Shown: positions 31,970-41,233, numbered from the stretch's first letter. The stretch: DNA of 64,000 nt from Paracraurococcus sp042666655 (GCF_042666655.1 NZ_JBHTDE010000002.1:992001-1056000), one strand, 5' to 3'. A program made the numbers and translations. The notes: a model not told the origin generated them from the letters alone.

Positions 31970-33201
31970 TGGGCTTCGACCTCCTCCTCCGCGACGCCCG
32001 ACTGCCGGATGGCAGTGCCGCCGATATCGGCGTCCAGGGCGGCCGGATCGCGGCTCTCGGCGCCGGGCTGCCGGGCGAGGCGGGTGAGGTGGTCGATTGC
32101 GGCGGGCGGCTGGTCTCGCCGGGCTTCGTCGAGACGCATATCCACCTCGACAAGACCTGCACCATCGACCGCTGCCCCTGCGAGACCCAGCGCTTCCCGC
32201 ATGGCGCCATGCAGCGCGTCAGCGACATCAAGCATACCTTCACGGTCGAGGACGTGACGTCCCGCGCCCAGCGGACGCTGGAGAGATGCATCGGCCATGG
32301 CGCGATGGTCATGCGCACCCATGCCGAGGTCGATCCCAAGGTCGGGCTGCGCGGCTTCGAGGGCGTCAAGGCGCTGGTCGAGCAGTACCGATGGGCGATC
32401 GACATCGAGATCTGCGTCATGCCGCAGGAGGGGCTGCTCAACAATCCCGGCACGGACGCGCTGATGGTGGCCGCGCTGCGCAACGGCGCCCGCGTCGTCG
32501 GCGCCGCGCCGACCTATGACGACGACCCGGCGGCGCAGATCCACCGGATCTTCGAGCTGGCGCGGGAATACGATGCCGACATCGACATGCATGTCGACAG
32601 CGGGTCCTCGGCCGCGCATCTGGACACGCGCCTGGTCTGCGAGCTGACGGAGAAGTACCGCTGGGGCGGCCGCGTCGCCTGCGGCCACCTGACCAAGCTG
32701 TCCGTCATGCCGCTGCCCGAGCTGGACGCGATGGCGAAGCGCATGGCCGATGCCGGCGTCGCGCTGACCGTGCTGCCGGCGACCGACCTCTACCTCGGCG
32801 GGCGGGACAGGGACCACCGGGTGGAGCGCAGCGTGGCGGATGCCAACCGGCTGCACCGGCTGGGCGTCACCTGCTCGATCTCCTCGAACAACATCCTCAA
32901 CGCCTTCACCCCGATGGGCGACGGGCAATTGATCCGCATGGCCAATCTCTATGCCAACGTCATCCAGCATGCCATGCCGGACGACCTGCGGGACACCTGG
33001 GGCATGTTCACCGCGCACTCGGCGAAGCTGATGCGACGGCAGGACTATGGCATCGCGGTGGGCAACCCGGCCGACCTGGTGCTGGTCGATGCGCCCGACC
33101 CGGTGGCGGCGATCCGCGAGGTGGCCCCCGTGCTGGCCGGCTGGAAGCGCGGCCGGCGCAGCTTCACGCGGACGCCGGTGGTGCTACACAGGCCGCAATA
33201 G
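31969..33201 (+). CDS. Amidohydrolase-superfamily protein, cytosine-deaminase-like with altered active site
   Basis: A 410-aa metallo-dependent hydrolase of the CodA type. Against E. coli CodA, metal ligands H61/H63/H214/H246 are all present (His57, His59, His208, His240) and Gln156 is Gln153, with identical 32- and 67-residue spacings. But CodA Glu217 is Ser211, Asp313 is Asn307 and Asp314 is Asn308. It therefore cannot be assumed to deaminate. It starts MGFDLLLRDARLPDGSAADIGVQGGRIAALG. TGATG coupling with the HisD-like gene indicates a joint pathway. A changed-mechanism hydrolase of a cyclic amide is possible; a non-catalytic partner also. Confidence 0.82.
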   Translation: MGFDLLLRDARLPDGSAADIGVQGGRIAALGAGLPGEAGEVVDCGGRLVSPGFVETHIHLDKTCTIDRCPCETQRFPHGAMQRVSDIKHTFTVEDVTSRAQRTLERCIGHGAMVMRTHAEVDPKVGLRGFEGVKALVEQYRWAIDIEICVMPQEGLLNNPGTDALMVAALRNGARVVGAAPTYDDDPAAQIHRIFELAREYDADIDMHVDSGSSAAHLDTRLVCELTEKYRWGGRVACGHLTKLSVMPLPELDAMAKRMADAGVALTVLPATDLYLGGRDRDHRVERSVADANRLHRLGVTCSISSNNILNAFTPMGDGQLIRMANLYANVIQHAMPDDLRDTWGMFTAHSAKLMRRQDYGIAVGNPADLVLVDAPDPVAAIREVAPVLAGWKRGRRSFTRTPVVLHRPQ

Positions 33202-33215
33202 TCGGGGGGAGGTCC

Positions 33216-34367
33216 ATGGCCACGCGCCGCATCGGCATCATCATGCATGGTGCCACCAGCCGCATCGGCACCACGCAGCATCTCATGAACAGCCTGCTGC
33301 CGATCCGCGCCGAAGGCGGCCTGCCGCTGGCCAATGGCGACCGGCTGCTGCCCGACCCGGTCCTGGTCGGCCGCAGCGCCGACAAGCTGGCGGCGTTGGC
33401 CGGGCGGCTCGGGGTGGAGCGCTGGACCACCGACCTCGACGCCGCCCTGGCCGACCCGCAGGACGAGCTGTTCTTCGAATGCGCCTTCGGCGGCGGCCGT
33501 GTCGACCTGGCGAAGCGGGCGCTGGCGGCCGGCAAGCACATCTACCTGGAGAAGCCGGTCGCCGACTCGCTGGCCGAGGTGCTGGCGCTGCGCGAGGCCG
33601 CCGAGGCCGCCGGCGCCAAGCATGCGGTCATGCAGGACAAGATCCATCTGCCCGGGCTGGTGAAGCTGAAGACCGTGCTCGGTCTCGGCACGCTGGGCAG
33701 GCTCCTGTCGATGAAGCTGGAATTCGGCTGGTGGGTCTTCGACGGGGAGCACATCCCGGCGCAGCGCACGTCGTGGAACTACAGGAAGGCCACCGGCGGC
33801 GGCCTGGTGCTGGATATGTTCCCGCACTGGCGCTACGTCATCGACCATCTCTTCGGCGCGCCGACCGCGCTGACCTGCCACATGCGCACCGCCCAGCCGA
33901 AGCGCTGGGATGAACGCCACATCCCCTACGACGTCGATGTCGAGGACGAGGCGCGCGCGATCCTGGAATTTCCCGGCGGGCTGGTGGGGGAGGTCTTCTC
34001 CTCCTGGGCAACGCGTATCCGGCGTGACGACATGCTGGTGGTGACCGCCGAGGGTACCATGGGCAGTGCGGTGGCGACGCTGCACCAATGCTGGACGCAA
34101 TCCCTGGCCAATACCCCGAAGCCGGTCTTCCCGGTGCAGGCGCCGCAGACGATCGACTTCCGCGACACCTGGGCCGAGGTGCCGGAGCTGGTCCCCTTCA
34201 GGAACAGCTACCGCCAGGCCTGGGAGGCCACGCTGCGCCACATCGCCGAGGATGCGCCGAACCCCGCCTCCCTGCTGCAGGCGGCGCGCGGGCTGCAACT
34301 GATCGAGGCCTGCCACGCGAGCCACGCCCAGCGCCGCTGGGTCGACCTGCCGAAGCTGGAGGACTGA
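33216..34367 (+). CDS. Gfo/Idh/MocA-family oxidoreductase, operon member
   Basis: A 383-aa NAD(P)-dependent oxidoreductase. The Rossmann start RRIGIIMHGATSRIGTTQ is longer than usual; the family EKP motif is in GKHIYLEKPVADSLAEVLA near residue 110. The middle has QDKIHLPGLVKLKTVLG and the substrate domain GGGLVLDMFPHWRYVIDHLFG with the conserved His. Strong ribosome site GGGGGAGG. It sits in the catabolic set between the amidohydrolase and the lyase, 14 bases after the first and 3 bases before the second. Substrate unknown; typical members act on sugars, inositols or related polyols. Confidence 0.86.
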   Translation: MATRRIGIIMHGATSRIGTTQHLMNSLLPIRAEGGLPLANGDRLLPDPVLVGRSADKLAALAGRLGVERWTTDLDAALADPQDELFFECAFGGGRVDLAKRALAAGKHIYLEKPVADSLAEVLALREAAEAAGAKHAVMQDKIHLPGLVKLKTVLGLGTLGRLLSMKLEFGWWVFDGEHIPAQRTSWNYRKATGGGLVLDMFPHWRYVIDHLFGAPTALTCHMRTAQPKRWDERHIPYDVDVEDEARAILEFPGGLVGEVFSSWATRIRRDDMLVVTAEGTMGSAVATLHQCWTQSLANTPKPVFPVQAPQTIDFRDTWAEVPELVPFRNSYRQAWEATLRHIAEDAPNPASLLQAARGLQLIEACHASHAQRRWVDLPKLED

Positions 34368-34370
34368 GCG

Positions 34371-35243
34371 ATGAGCAGCGTCACCGATCGCCGCCGCAGC
34401 CTGCGCGCCATCCTCGATGGCCCGGCCTGCATCCATCCCGGCTCGGTCTACGACCCGATGTCGGCCCGCATCGCCGAGGATCTCGGCTTCGAGCTTGGCA
34501 TGTTTGCCGGCTCCACCGCCTCGCTCACCATCCTCGGCGCGCCGGACAATATCAGCATCACGCTCAGCGAATTCGCCGAGCAGTGTCGCCGCATCTGCCG
34601 CGCCGTCCGCCGCCTGCCGGTGCTGGTCGACGCCGACCACGGCTATGGCAACGCGCTGAACGGCATGCGCACGGTCGAGGAGGTGGAGACCGCAGGCATC
34701 GCCGGGATGACGCTGGAGGACACGGTCCTGCCGCGCACCTACGGCGACGGCGCCGTGGCGCTGCTGAGCCTTGAGGAGGGGCTGGGCAAGGTCCGCGCCG
34801 CGCTCGCGGCGCGGGACGATCCGGCCTTCTGCATCGTCGCCCGCACCAGCGCGGTCGGCGTCACCGGTCTGGCCGATGCGGTGGAGCGGACCCGCGCCTA
34901 TACCGCCAGCGGCGCCGATGCGCTGTTCTATACCGGCATCACCAGGCCGGCCGAGCTCGACGCGATCTTCGCCGTGGCGACGAAGCCGATCATCCTCGGC
35001 GGCGCCGAGGGGCCGGAGCTGAGCGACCGCGGCTTCCTCGCCGCCCGCGGCGTGCGCATCGCGCTGCAGGGTCACCAGCCGATCATGGCGGCGCAGCGCG
35101 CGGTCTTCGAGACGCTGAGGGCGCTGCGCGAGGGCACGCCGCCGAAGCAGCTGCAGGGCCTGCCCGACAAGGAATTGATGCCGCGCATCACCCGCGACGG
35201 CGACTACCGGCGCTGGACGAAAGACTTCCTGGGCGGCGCGTGA
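34371..35243 (+). CDS. PEP-mutase/isocitrate-lyase family enzyme, oxaloacetate-decarboxylase-like
   Basis: A 290-aa TIM-barrel lyase of the ICL/PEPM superfamily. Metal-site block LVDADHGYGNALNGMRTVEEVE and TLEDTVLPRTYG replace the KKCGH loop of PrpB, so it is not a methylisocitrate lyase. IALQGHQPIMAAQRAVFETL near the C-terminus matches the Gln-Gly-His segment of the oxaloacetate decarboxylase PA4872-like branch. ATG 34371 follows GGAGG in the end of the previous gene. The substrate may be a 2-oxo-dicarboxylate; decarboxylation would give pyruvate. The stop overlaps a GTG, but the next gene starts at 35258. Confidence 0.8.
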   Translation: MSSVTDRRRSLRAILDGPACIHPGSVYDPMSARIAEDLGFELGMFAGSTASLTILGAPDNISITLSEFAEQCRRICRAVRRLPVLVDADHGYGNALNGMRTVEEVETAGIAGMTLEDTVLPRTYGDGAVALLSLEEGLGKVRAALAARDDPAFCIVARTSAVGVTGLADAVERTRAYTASGADALFYTGITRPAELDAIFAVATKPIILGGAEGPELSDRGFLAARGVRIALQGHQPIMAAQRAVFETLRALREGTPPKQLQGLPDKELMPRITRDGDYRRWTKDFLGGA

Positions 35244-35257
35244 CGGAGGAAACGAGA

Positions 35258-36358
35258 ATGAGCAATGAACCCGAAAGCCCCTTCCTCACGCTGCACGAAT
35301 TCGTCAAGGAGGCGAAGTCGCGGCTGAGCCCGGGCAACTGGGACTACCTGGTCGGCGCGACCGAGACCGAGACGACCATGCTGCGCAACCGCGCCGCGAT
35401 CGATGCCTGGGCCTTCCGCCCGCGGGTGCTGCGCGACGTCTCCTCGATCGACGTCTCCGGCCGCTTCCTCGGCCGCCCGATCGCCCTGCCGGTCATGCTG
35501 GCGCCGGTCGGCGGGCTGGAGAATTTCGACCCGGAAGGCGGTGCCCCGGCCGGCCGCGCGACGACCGCCTTCGGCGTGCCGATCATGGTCTCCTCCGTCT
35601 CCATGCCCGGGCTGCAGCCGATGGCGGAGGCGACGGCGGGCGGCATCAAGGTCTTCCAGCTCTATGTCCGCGGCGATTTCGACTGGATCTGCGGCATCAC
35701 CCAGCAGGCGATCGACGCCGGCTACGACGCCTTCTGCATGACGGTCGACACCGCCATCTACAGCCGGCGCGAGCGCGACATCGCCAAGCGCTTCGTCAAG
35801 CCCTGGCGGGCGCGGGCGACCGGCCAGCACTTCCAGGCCGCGCTGAACTGGGACGACGTCAGGCGCTGGAAGGAACGCTTCCCCAAGACGCCGCTGGCGC
35901 TGAAGGGCATCGCCACCGCGGAAGACGCGGCGATCGCCTGCGAGCATGGCGTCGAGGTGGTCTACGTCTCGAACCATGGCGGTCGGCAGCTCGACCACGG
36001 CCGCGGGGCCCTGGCGGTGCTGCCCGAGGTGGTGAAGGCGGTCGATGGCCGCGCCAAGGTCTGGGTCGATGGCGGCTTCAGCCGCGGCACCGACATCGTC
36101 AAGGCGATCGCGCTGGGCGCCGAGCTGGTCGGCATCGGCCGGCTCTATTGCTATGCCCTGGCCGCGGCGGGCGAGGCCGGCGTCGCGCAGATGCTGCGCC
36201 TGCTGGAGACCGAGGTGCATGAGGTGCTCGGCCTGCTCGGCGTCACCGCCTTCGGCCAGCTCGACGGCAGCTACCTGCATCCAGTGGCGCCGGTGGTGCA
36301 GCCGCATGTCCACAGCGCCTTCCCGCTGACCAACCTGACGGATCCCGGCTACCGCTAG
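35258..36358 (+). CDS. FMN-dependent 2-hydroxy-acid oxidase/dehydrogenase
   Basis: A 366-aa FMN TIM-barrel enzyme of the glycolate oxidase/lactate dehydrogenase family. Catalytic His240 and neighbouring Arg243 lie in VYVSNHGGRQLDHG; FMN and substrate contacts occur in VMLAPVGG, VSSVSMPG, FQLYVRGD and the VWVDGGFSRGTDIVKAIALGAELVGIGRLY phosphate loop. The N-terminus has FVKEAKSRLSPGNWDYLVGATETETTMLRNR. ATG 35258 is chosen because GGAGGAAA precedes it; the upstream GTG at 35240 has none. It would oxidise an alpha-hydroxy acid to the 2-oxo acid, which the PEP-mutase-family lyase could then split. Confidence 0.88.
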   Translation: MSNEPESPFLTLHEFVKEAKSRLSPGNWDYLVGATETETTMLRNRAAIDAWAFRPRVLRDVSSIDVSGRFLGRPIALPVMLAPVGGLENFDPEGGAPAGRATTAFGVPIMVSSVSMPGLQPMAEATAGGIKVFQLYVRGDFDWICGITQQAIDAGYDAFCMTVDTAIYSRRERDIAKRFVKPWRARATGQHFQAALNWDDVRRWKERFPKTPLALKGIATAEDAAIACEHGVEVVYVSNHGGRQLDHGRGALAVLPEVVKAVDGRAKVWVDGGFSRGTDIVKAIALGAELVGIGRLYCYALAAAGEAGVAQMLRLLETEVHEVLGLLGVTAFGQLDGSYLHPVAPVVQPHVHSAFPLTNLTDPGYR

Positions 36359-36420
36359 CCGGCTTGCGCCATCGCCCCCGGCTGTCCACCCTGTCGCCCG
36401 GACAGCGCGGGGGATGGGCG

Positions 36421-38595
36421 ATGGTGGTGCCGCTGATCGGATATCTGGACCGCTTCTCGGCCCGACCGGGGGAGCGGCTGGAGGTCAAGGTCTCCTCCCA
36501 GCTCGCCACGCCCTACCGGGCGGAGCTGGTCCGGGTGCGGCATGCCGATCCAAACCCGGCCGGGCCGGGGATGAAGCTGATCCCGGTGCCGGCCGACTGG
36601 GCGGGCGAATACCCCTCCGTCGCCAAGCCGGTGCCGAATGGGTCGCTGGGGCGCGCCGCGGGCCGGCTGGCACTCGGCGAGGGCTTTTCCCTGCTGCTCC
36701 GCGTCTCGCCCTGGCTGTTGCGGGAAGCGCCGCAGGTGGTGCTGGCGCTGGCAGGTGAAGGTCGGGCGCTGACGCTGTCGGTCACCACCGCCGGCTTCGC
36801 GGTCGATGTCGTGCAGGGCGGCGAGACCATTCGCTGCGCCACCGCCGCCGCGCCGCAACGGCGCGCCTGGTACGAGATCGCCGTCACGCTCGGCGCCGGC
36901 CGCCTGACCCTGACGCAGCGGCCGCTGCAGCGCGTCTGGGGCGCGACCGATAACGGCGCGGCGGAGGCGGCGCTGCCGGTCGCCGACTGGTCCGGCGAGA
37001 CGTCGATCACCTTCGCCGCCGCATCCGATGCCACGGCGCATTTCAACGGCCGCATCGAGGACCCGCTGCTGCTGCGCGGCACCCCGCGCGTCACGCTGGA
37101 CGATCCCGAGGCGCTGCTCGCCTCCGGCCGGGTCGCCACCTGGTGGGATTTCGCCCAGGCGATGGAAGGCGAAGCGATCCTCGACCGTGGCCCGGCGGCG
37201 CTGCATGGCACCCTGGTGAACCTGCCGGCGCGGGCGGTGAAGGGCAGCCGCTGGACCGGCGCCGAGCATGCCTGGCCGCATGCGCCGCGGCACTATGCGG
37301 CGATCCATTTCCACGAGGACGACCTCGAGGATTGCCGTTGGGCGACCGACTTCATCGTGCCCATCCCGGCCGGGATGCCGAGCGGCGTCTATGCGGTGCG
37401 GCTGACGGCCGGCACGGACTGGGACATGATCCCCTTCTTCGTGCTGCCGCCGAAGGGCGTGGCGCGCGCCGCCGTCGCCTACCTGGCCAATACCTTCACC
37501 TGCCAGGTCTATGCGAATTACCGCCGGCCCGAATTCCCCGACGACCACCGCGCCAAGCGGCAGGCCTGGGGCGCCTTCGACTGGTGCGGCAACCTGGTCA
37601 CCGACTACGGGCTCTCGACTTACAACACCCATGTCGACGGCAGCGGCATCCATCTGTCGTCGCGGCTGCGGCCGATCATGAACATGCGGCCGGGCTTCCT
37701 CGCGGTGCCCGACCCGAAAGGGTCCGGCCTACGGCACCTGCCGGCCGACAGCCACCTGACCGACTGGCTGGAGGAGAAGGGCATCGCCTTCGACATCATC
37801 ACCGACGAGGACCTGGACGACGAGGGCGTCGAACTCCTGGCGCGCTACAGATGCGTCGTCACCGGCTCCCACCCGGAATACCACACGCCGGGCACGCTCG
37901 ACGCGCTGCAGGCCTATGTGAACGATGGCGGGCGGCTCGCCTATCTCGGCGGCAACGGCTTCTACTGGAAAGTGGCGCGCCGCCCGGACCGGCCGCATGT
38001 GCTGGAGATCCGCCGCGCCGAGGGCGGCATCCGCGCCTGGGCGGCCGAGACCGGCGAATACTGCAACCAGCTCGACGGCACGCTGGGCGGGCTGTGGCGG
38101 CGCAACGGGCGGCCGCCGCAATTGCTCTGCGGCGTCGGCTTCAGCGGCCAGGGAAAGTTCGAAGGCAGCCACTACCGCGCCATGCCCGGCGCCGCCGATC
38201 CCCGCGCCGCCTGGATCCTCGACGGCACCGGCATCGCGCCGGGCGAGACCTTCGGCGGCTTCGGCCTGTCCGGCGGCGGTGCCGCGGGGTTCGAGCTGGA
38301 CCGCGCCGACCCGATGCTGGGCACCCCGCCCAATGCGGTCATCGTCGCGCGGTCCGAGGGCCACCAGGACCATTTCGTCACGGTGCCCGAGGAATTGCTG
38401 ACCCATATCACCACCGTCACCGGCGAGAAGCCGGAGGCCCTGATCCGCGCCGAGATCGTCTATTTCGAGACGCGCAACGGCGGAGCGGTCTTCTCCACCG
38501 GGTCCATCACCTTCTGCGGCAGCCTGTCGTATGCCGATTACGTGAACCCGATCTCGCGTATGCTGGAAAATGTCCTCACCCGGTTCCAGGCCTGA
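36421..38595 (+). CDS. N,N-dimethylformamidase large-subunit-like protein
   Basis: A 724-aa protein similar to the large subunit of N,N-dimethylformamidase (DmfA2), an iron amidohydrolase of about 760 aa with a reported 2-Tyr-1-Glu metal site. It has a beta-rich N-terminal half with a concanavalin-like fold (about 60-240), then a second half carrying FTCQVYANYRRPEFP (Tyr364, Tyr367), GLSTYNTHVDGSG (Tyr401) and VTGSHPEYHTPGTL with His484 and Glu486 as the likely iron-site residues. A class-I-glutamine-amidotransferase-like segment follows (LAYLGGNGFYWKVA). ATG 36421 with GGGGGATGGG upstream is preferred to the TTG at 36364. The small subunit (dmfA1) is not in the window. Confidence 0.78.
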   Translation: MVVPLIGYLDRFSARPGERLEVKVSSQLATPYRAELVRVRHADPNPAGPGMKLIPVPADWAGEYPSVAKPVPNGSLGRAAGRLALGEGFSLLLRVSPWLLREAPQVVLALAGEGRALTLSVTTAGFAVDVVQGGETIRCATAAAPQRRAWYEIAVTLGAGRLTLTQRPLQRVWGATDNGAAEAALPVADWSGETSITFAAASDATAHFNGRIEDPLLLRGTPRVTLDDPEALLASGRVATWWDFAQAMEGEAILDRGPAALHGTLVNLPARAVKGSRWTGAEHAWPHAPRHYAAIHFHEDDLEDCRWATDFIVPIPAGMPSGVYAVRLTAGTDWDMIPFFVLPPKGVARAAVAYLANTFTCQVYANYRRPEFPDDHRAKRQAWGAFDWCGNLVTDYGLSTYNTHVDGSGIHLSSRLRPIMNMRPGFLAVPDPKGSGLRHLPADSHLTDWLEEKGIAFDIITDEDLDDEGVELLARYRCVVTGSHPEYHTPGTLDALQAYVNDGGRLAYLGGNGFYWKVARRPDRPHVLEIRRAEGGIRAWAAETGEYCNQLDGTLGGLWRRNGRPPQLLCGVGFSGQGKFEGSHYRAMPGAADPRAAWILDGTGIAPGETFGGFGLSGGGAAGFELDRADPMLGTPPNAVIVARSEGHQDHFVTVPEELLTHITTVTGEKPEALIRAEIVYFETRNGGAVFSTGSITFCGSLSYADYVNPISRMLENVLTRFQA

Positions 38596-38599
38596 TTGC

Positions 38600-41233
38600 A
38601 TGACAGCCGCCACCCCCGTCACCATCCGCCGCTCCGACTACGCGCCGCCGGCCTTCCTGGTGGACACGGTGGACCTGGACTTCGACCTCGATGCGGCCTC
38701 CACCACGGTGCGGGCGCGGCTGGCGCTGCGGCGCAACCCGGCTGCCGCGGCGGATGCGCCGCTGCACCTGGACGGCGACGGGCTCACCCTGGTGGAAGCG
38801 AAGCTGGACGGGGCAGCGCTGCCGCCGGAACGGCTGGCCTTCGCCGCCGACGGGTCGCTGACGATCGCCGGGCTGCCGGAGCGGGCGGTGCTGGAAACGG
38901 TGGTGCGCATCGCGCCGGAGGCGAATACCTCGCTCTCGGGCCTCTATACCTCGGGCGGCAATTTCTACACGCAATGCGAGGCGGAAGGCTTCCGCCGCAT
39001 CACCTTCTTCCCCGACCGCCCCGACGTGATGGCGCGCTACACGGTGACCGTCACCGCCGACAAGGCACGGGTGCCGGTGCTGCTGTCGAACGGCAACCCG
39101 GAGGGTGCCGGCGATGCGGGCGAGGGACGCCACTGGGCCCGCTGGGTCGATCCGCACCCGAAGCCGAGCTACCTGTTTGCCCTGGTCGCGGGCGATCTCG
39201 TCGCGGTTTCCGACCGCTTCACCACGAAGTCCGGCCGCGAGGTCGCGCTGAACATCTATGTCCGCCGCGGCGACGAGGATCGCTGCGGCCATGCCATGGA
39301 CAGCCTGAAGCGCTCCATGGCCTGGGACGAGGAGGTCTACGGCCTCGAATACGACCTCGACGTCTTCAACATCGCCGCCGTGTCGGATTTCAACATGGGG
39401 GCGATGGAGAACAAGGGTCTCAACGTCTTCAACACCAAATACGTGTTGGCGAGCCAGGAAAGTGCCACCGACGGCGACTGGCAGGGGATCGAGACGGTCA
39501 TCGCGCATGAGTACTTCCACAACTGGACCGGCAACAGGGTCACCTGCCGCGACTGGTTCCAGCTGTCGCTGAAGGAAGGCCTGACCGTCTTCCGCGACCA
39601 GGAATTCTCCGCCGACATGGGCAGCCGCGCGGTCAAGCGCATCCGCGACGTGCGCGGCCTGCGGGCGGCGCAGTTCCCCGAGGATGCCGGGCCGATGGCG
39701 CATCCGGTGCGGCCGGACAGCTACATCGAGATCGACAATTTCTACACGCCCACGGTCTACCAGAAGGGCGCCGAGGTGGTGCGGCTGCTGCATACCCGCA
39801 TCGGCGCCGCAGCCTTCCGGCGCGGGATGGACCTCTACATCGCCCGCAACGATAACCAGGCGGTGACGATCGAGGATTTCGTCGGCGCGATGCAGGATGC
39901 CTCCGGCATCAACCTCTCCGCCTTCTATGGCTGGTACGACCAGGCGGGCACGCCGGACCTCACGACGAGCGACAGCTACGACCCGGCGACGCGCCGCTTC
40001 ACCCTGACCCTGACGCAGCAGATCCCGCCGACGCCCGGCCAGGCCGAGAAGCGCCCGGTGCCGATTCCGGTCGCCATGGGCCTGCTCGGTCCGGATGGCG
40101 CGCCGCTGCCGACGCGGCTGGCGGGCGAGAACGCCGCGCAGCCCGGCACCCGCATGCTGCTGCTGGAAGGCGCCGAGCAGTCCTTCGTCTTCGAGGACGT
40201 GCCCGCGCCACCCGTGCCCTCCCTGCTGCGCGGCTTCTCCGCCCCGGTGCGGCTGCGCGGGGTCGCGCGCGACCGGCTGCGCTTCCTCGCGGTGCACGAC
40301 ACCGACCCCTTCGTGCGCTGGGAAAGCGGGCTGCAATATGCGGCCTCCGTCATGCTGGAGATGGTCGCGGCGCGGCAGCGTGGCGAAGCGCCCGGCTTCG
40401 ACGACGCGCTGGCCGAGGCCGTCGCCAATACCCTGGCCGGCGCCGGGGCCGATCCCGCCTTCGCTGCCGAGGCGCTGGCGCTGCCGGGCGAAGGCTTCCT
40501 CGCCGACCAGATGGAGATCGCCGACCCCGTCGCCATCCACGCCGTCCGCCAGCACCTGCGCGCCGAGATCGGCCGCCGCTGCGGCCCGGCGCTGCGCGCC
40601 ACCTACGACGCGCTGGCCGACAGCGGCCCCTATCGCATCGACGGCACCGCCATCGGCCGCCGCGCGCTGCGCAACACCTGCCTTGCCTACCTGAGCGCTG
40701 CCGGCGACGCCGCACTGGCCAAGGCGCAATTCGATGCCGCGACCAACATGACCGACAGCCTGGCCGCGCTGTCGCTGCTGGCGGACACCGCAGGCGAGCC
40801 GCGCGAGGCGGCGCTGGCCACCTTCCATGCGCGCTGGCGCGGCGACGACCTGGTGCTGGACAAGTGGTTCTCGATCCAGGCGATGGCGGCGCGGCCGGAT
40901 GCGATCGCCGCGGTGAGGGCGCTCTACGCGCATCCGGATTTCGACCTGCGGAACCCCAACCGCGCCCGCTCCCTGATCGGCGCCTTCGCCAGCGGCAATC
41001 CGGCGCAATTCCACGACCTGTCGGGGGAGGGCTATCGCTTCCTCGCCGATGCGGTGATCGCGCTCGACCCCATCAACGGCTCCATCGCCGCGCGGCTGGT
41101 CGGGCCACTCGGCCAGTGGCGGCGGCAATCCGCCGCACGCGGCACGCTGATGCGGCGCGAATTGCAGCGGGTGCTGGACGCGCCGAACCTGTCGAAGGGC
41201 ACCTTCGAGAAGGCCTCGAAGGCGCTGCTCTAG
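38600..41233 (+). CDS. pepN: Aminopeptidase N
   Basis: An 877-aa M1 zinc aminopeptidase, near the usual 870-890. Substrate-binding exopeptidase motif GAMEN is at 267-271; zinc motif HEYFHNW starts at His303 with Glu304 as the base, His307, and Glu326 as third ligand in KEGLTVFRDQEFS. The N-terminal beta-domain (SDYAPPAFLVDTVDLDFDLDAASTTVRARL) and the C-terminal helical armadillo part are complete. It starts 4 bases after the dimethylformamidase-like gene with a weak ribosome site, so read-through from that operon is possible, though its housekeeping role in peptide turnover suggests independent expression. Cytoplasmic; no signal peptide. Confidence 0.95.
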   Translation: MTAATPVTIRRSDYAPPAFLVDTVDLDFDLDAASTTVRARLALRRNPAAAADAPLHLDGDGLTLVEAKLDGAALPPERLAFAADGSLTIAGLPERAVLETVVRIAPEANTSLSGLYTSGGNFYTQCEAEGFRRITFFPDRPDVMARYTVTVTADKARVPVLLSNGNPEGAGDAGEGRHWARWVDPHPKPSYLFALVAGDLVAVSDRFTTKSGREVALNIYVRRGDEDRCGHAMDSLKRSMAWDEEVYGLEYDLDVFNIAAVSDFNMGAMENKGLNVFNTKYVLASQESATDGDWQGIETVIAHEYFHNWTGNRVTCRDWFQLSLKEGLTVFRDQEFSADMGSRAVKRIRDVRGLRAAQFPEDAGPMAHPVRPDSYIEIDNFYTPTVYQKGAEVVRLLHTRIGAAAFRRGMDLYIARNDNQAVTIEDFVGAMQDASGINLSAFYGWYDQAGTPDLTTSDSYDPATRRFTLTLTQQIPPTPGQAEKRPVPIPVAMGLLGPDGAPLPTRLAGENAAQPGTRMLLLEGAEQSFVFEDVPAPPVPSLLRGFSAPVRLRGVARDRLRFLAVHDTDPFVRWESGLQYAASVMLEMVAARQRGEAPGFDDALAEAVANTLAGAGADPAFAAEALALPGEGFLADQMEIADPVAIHAVRQHLRAEIGRRCGPALRATYDALADSGPYRIDGTAIGRRALRNTCLAYLSAAGDAALAKAQFDAATNMTDSLAALSLLADTAGEPREAALATFHARWRGDDLVLDKWFSIQAMAARPDAIAAVRALYAHPDFDLRNPNRARSLIGAFASGNPAQFHDLSGEGYRFLADAVIALDPINGSIAARLVGPLGQWRRQSAARGTLMRRELQRVLDAPNLSKGTFEKASKALL

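Noticed and set aside
38576..41128. 850-codon minus-strand frame opposite pepN
   Set aside because: Complement of a complete, motif-bearing aminopeptidase N; the frame has low-complexity Arg/Ala/Gly text and no family match.
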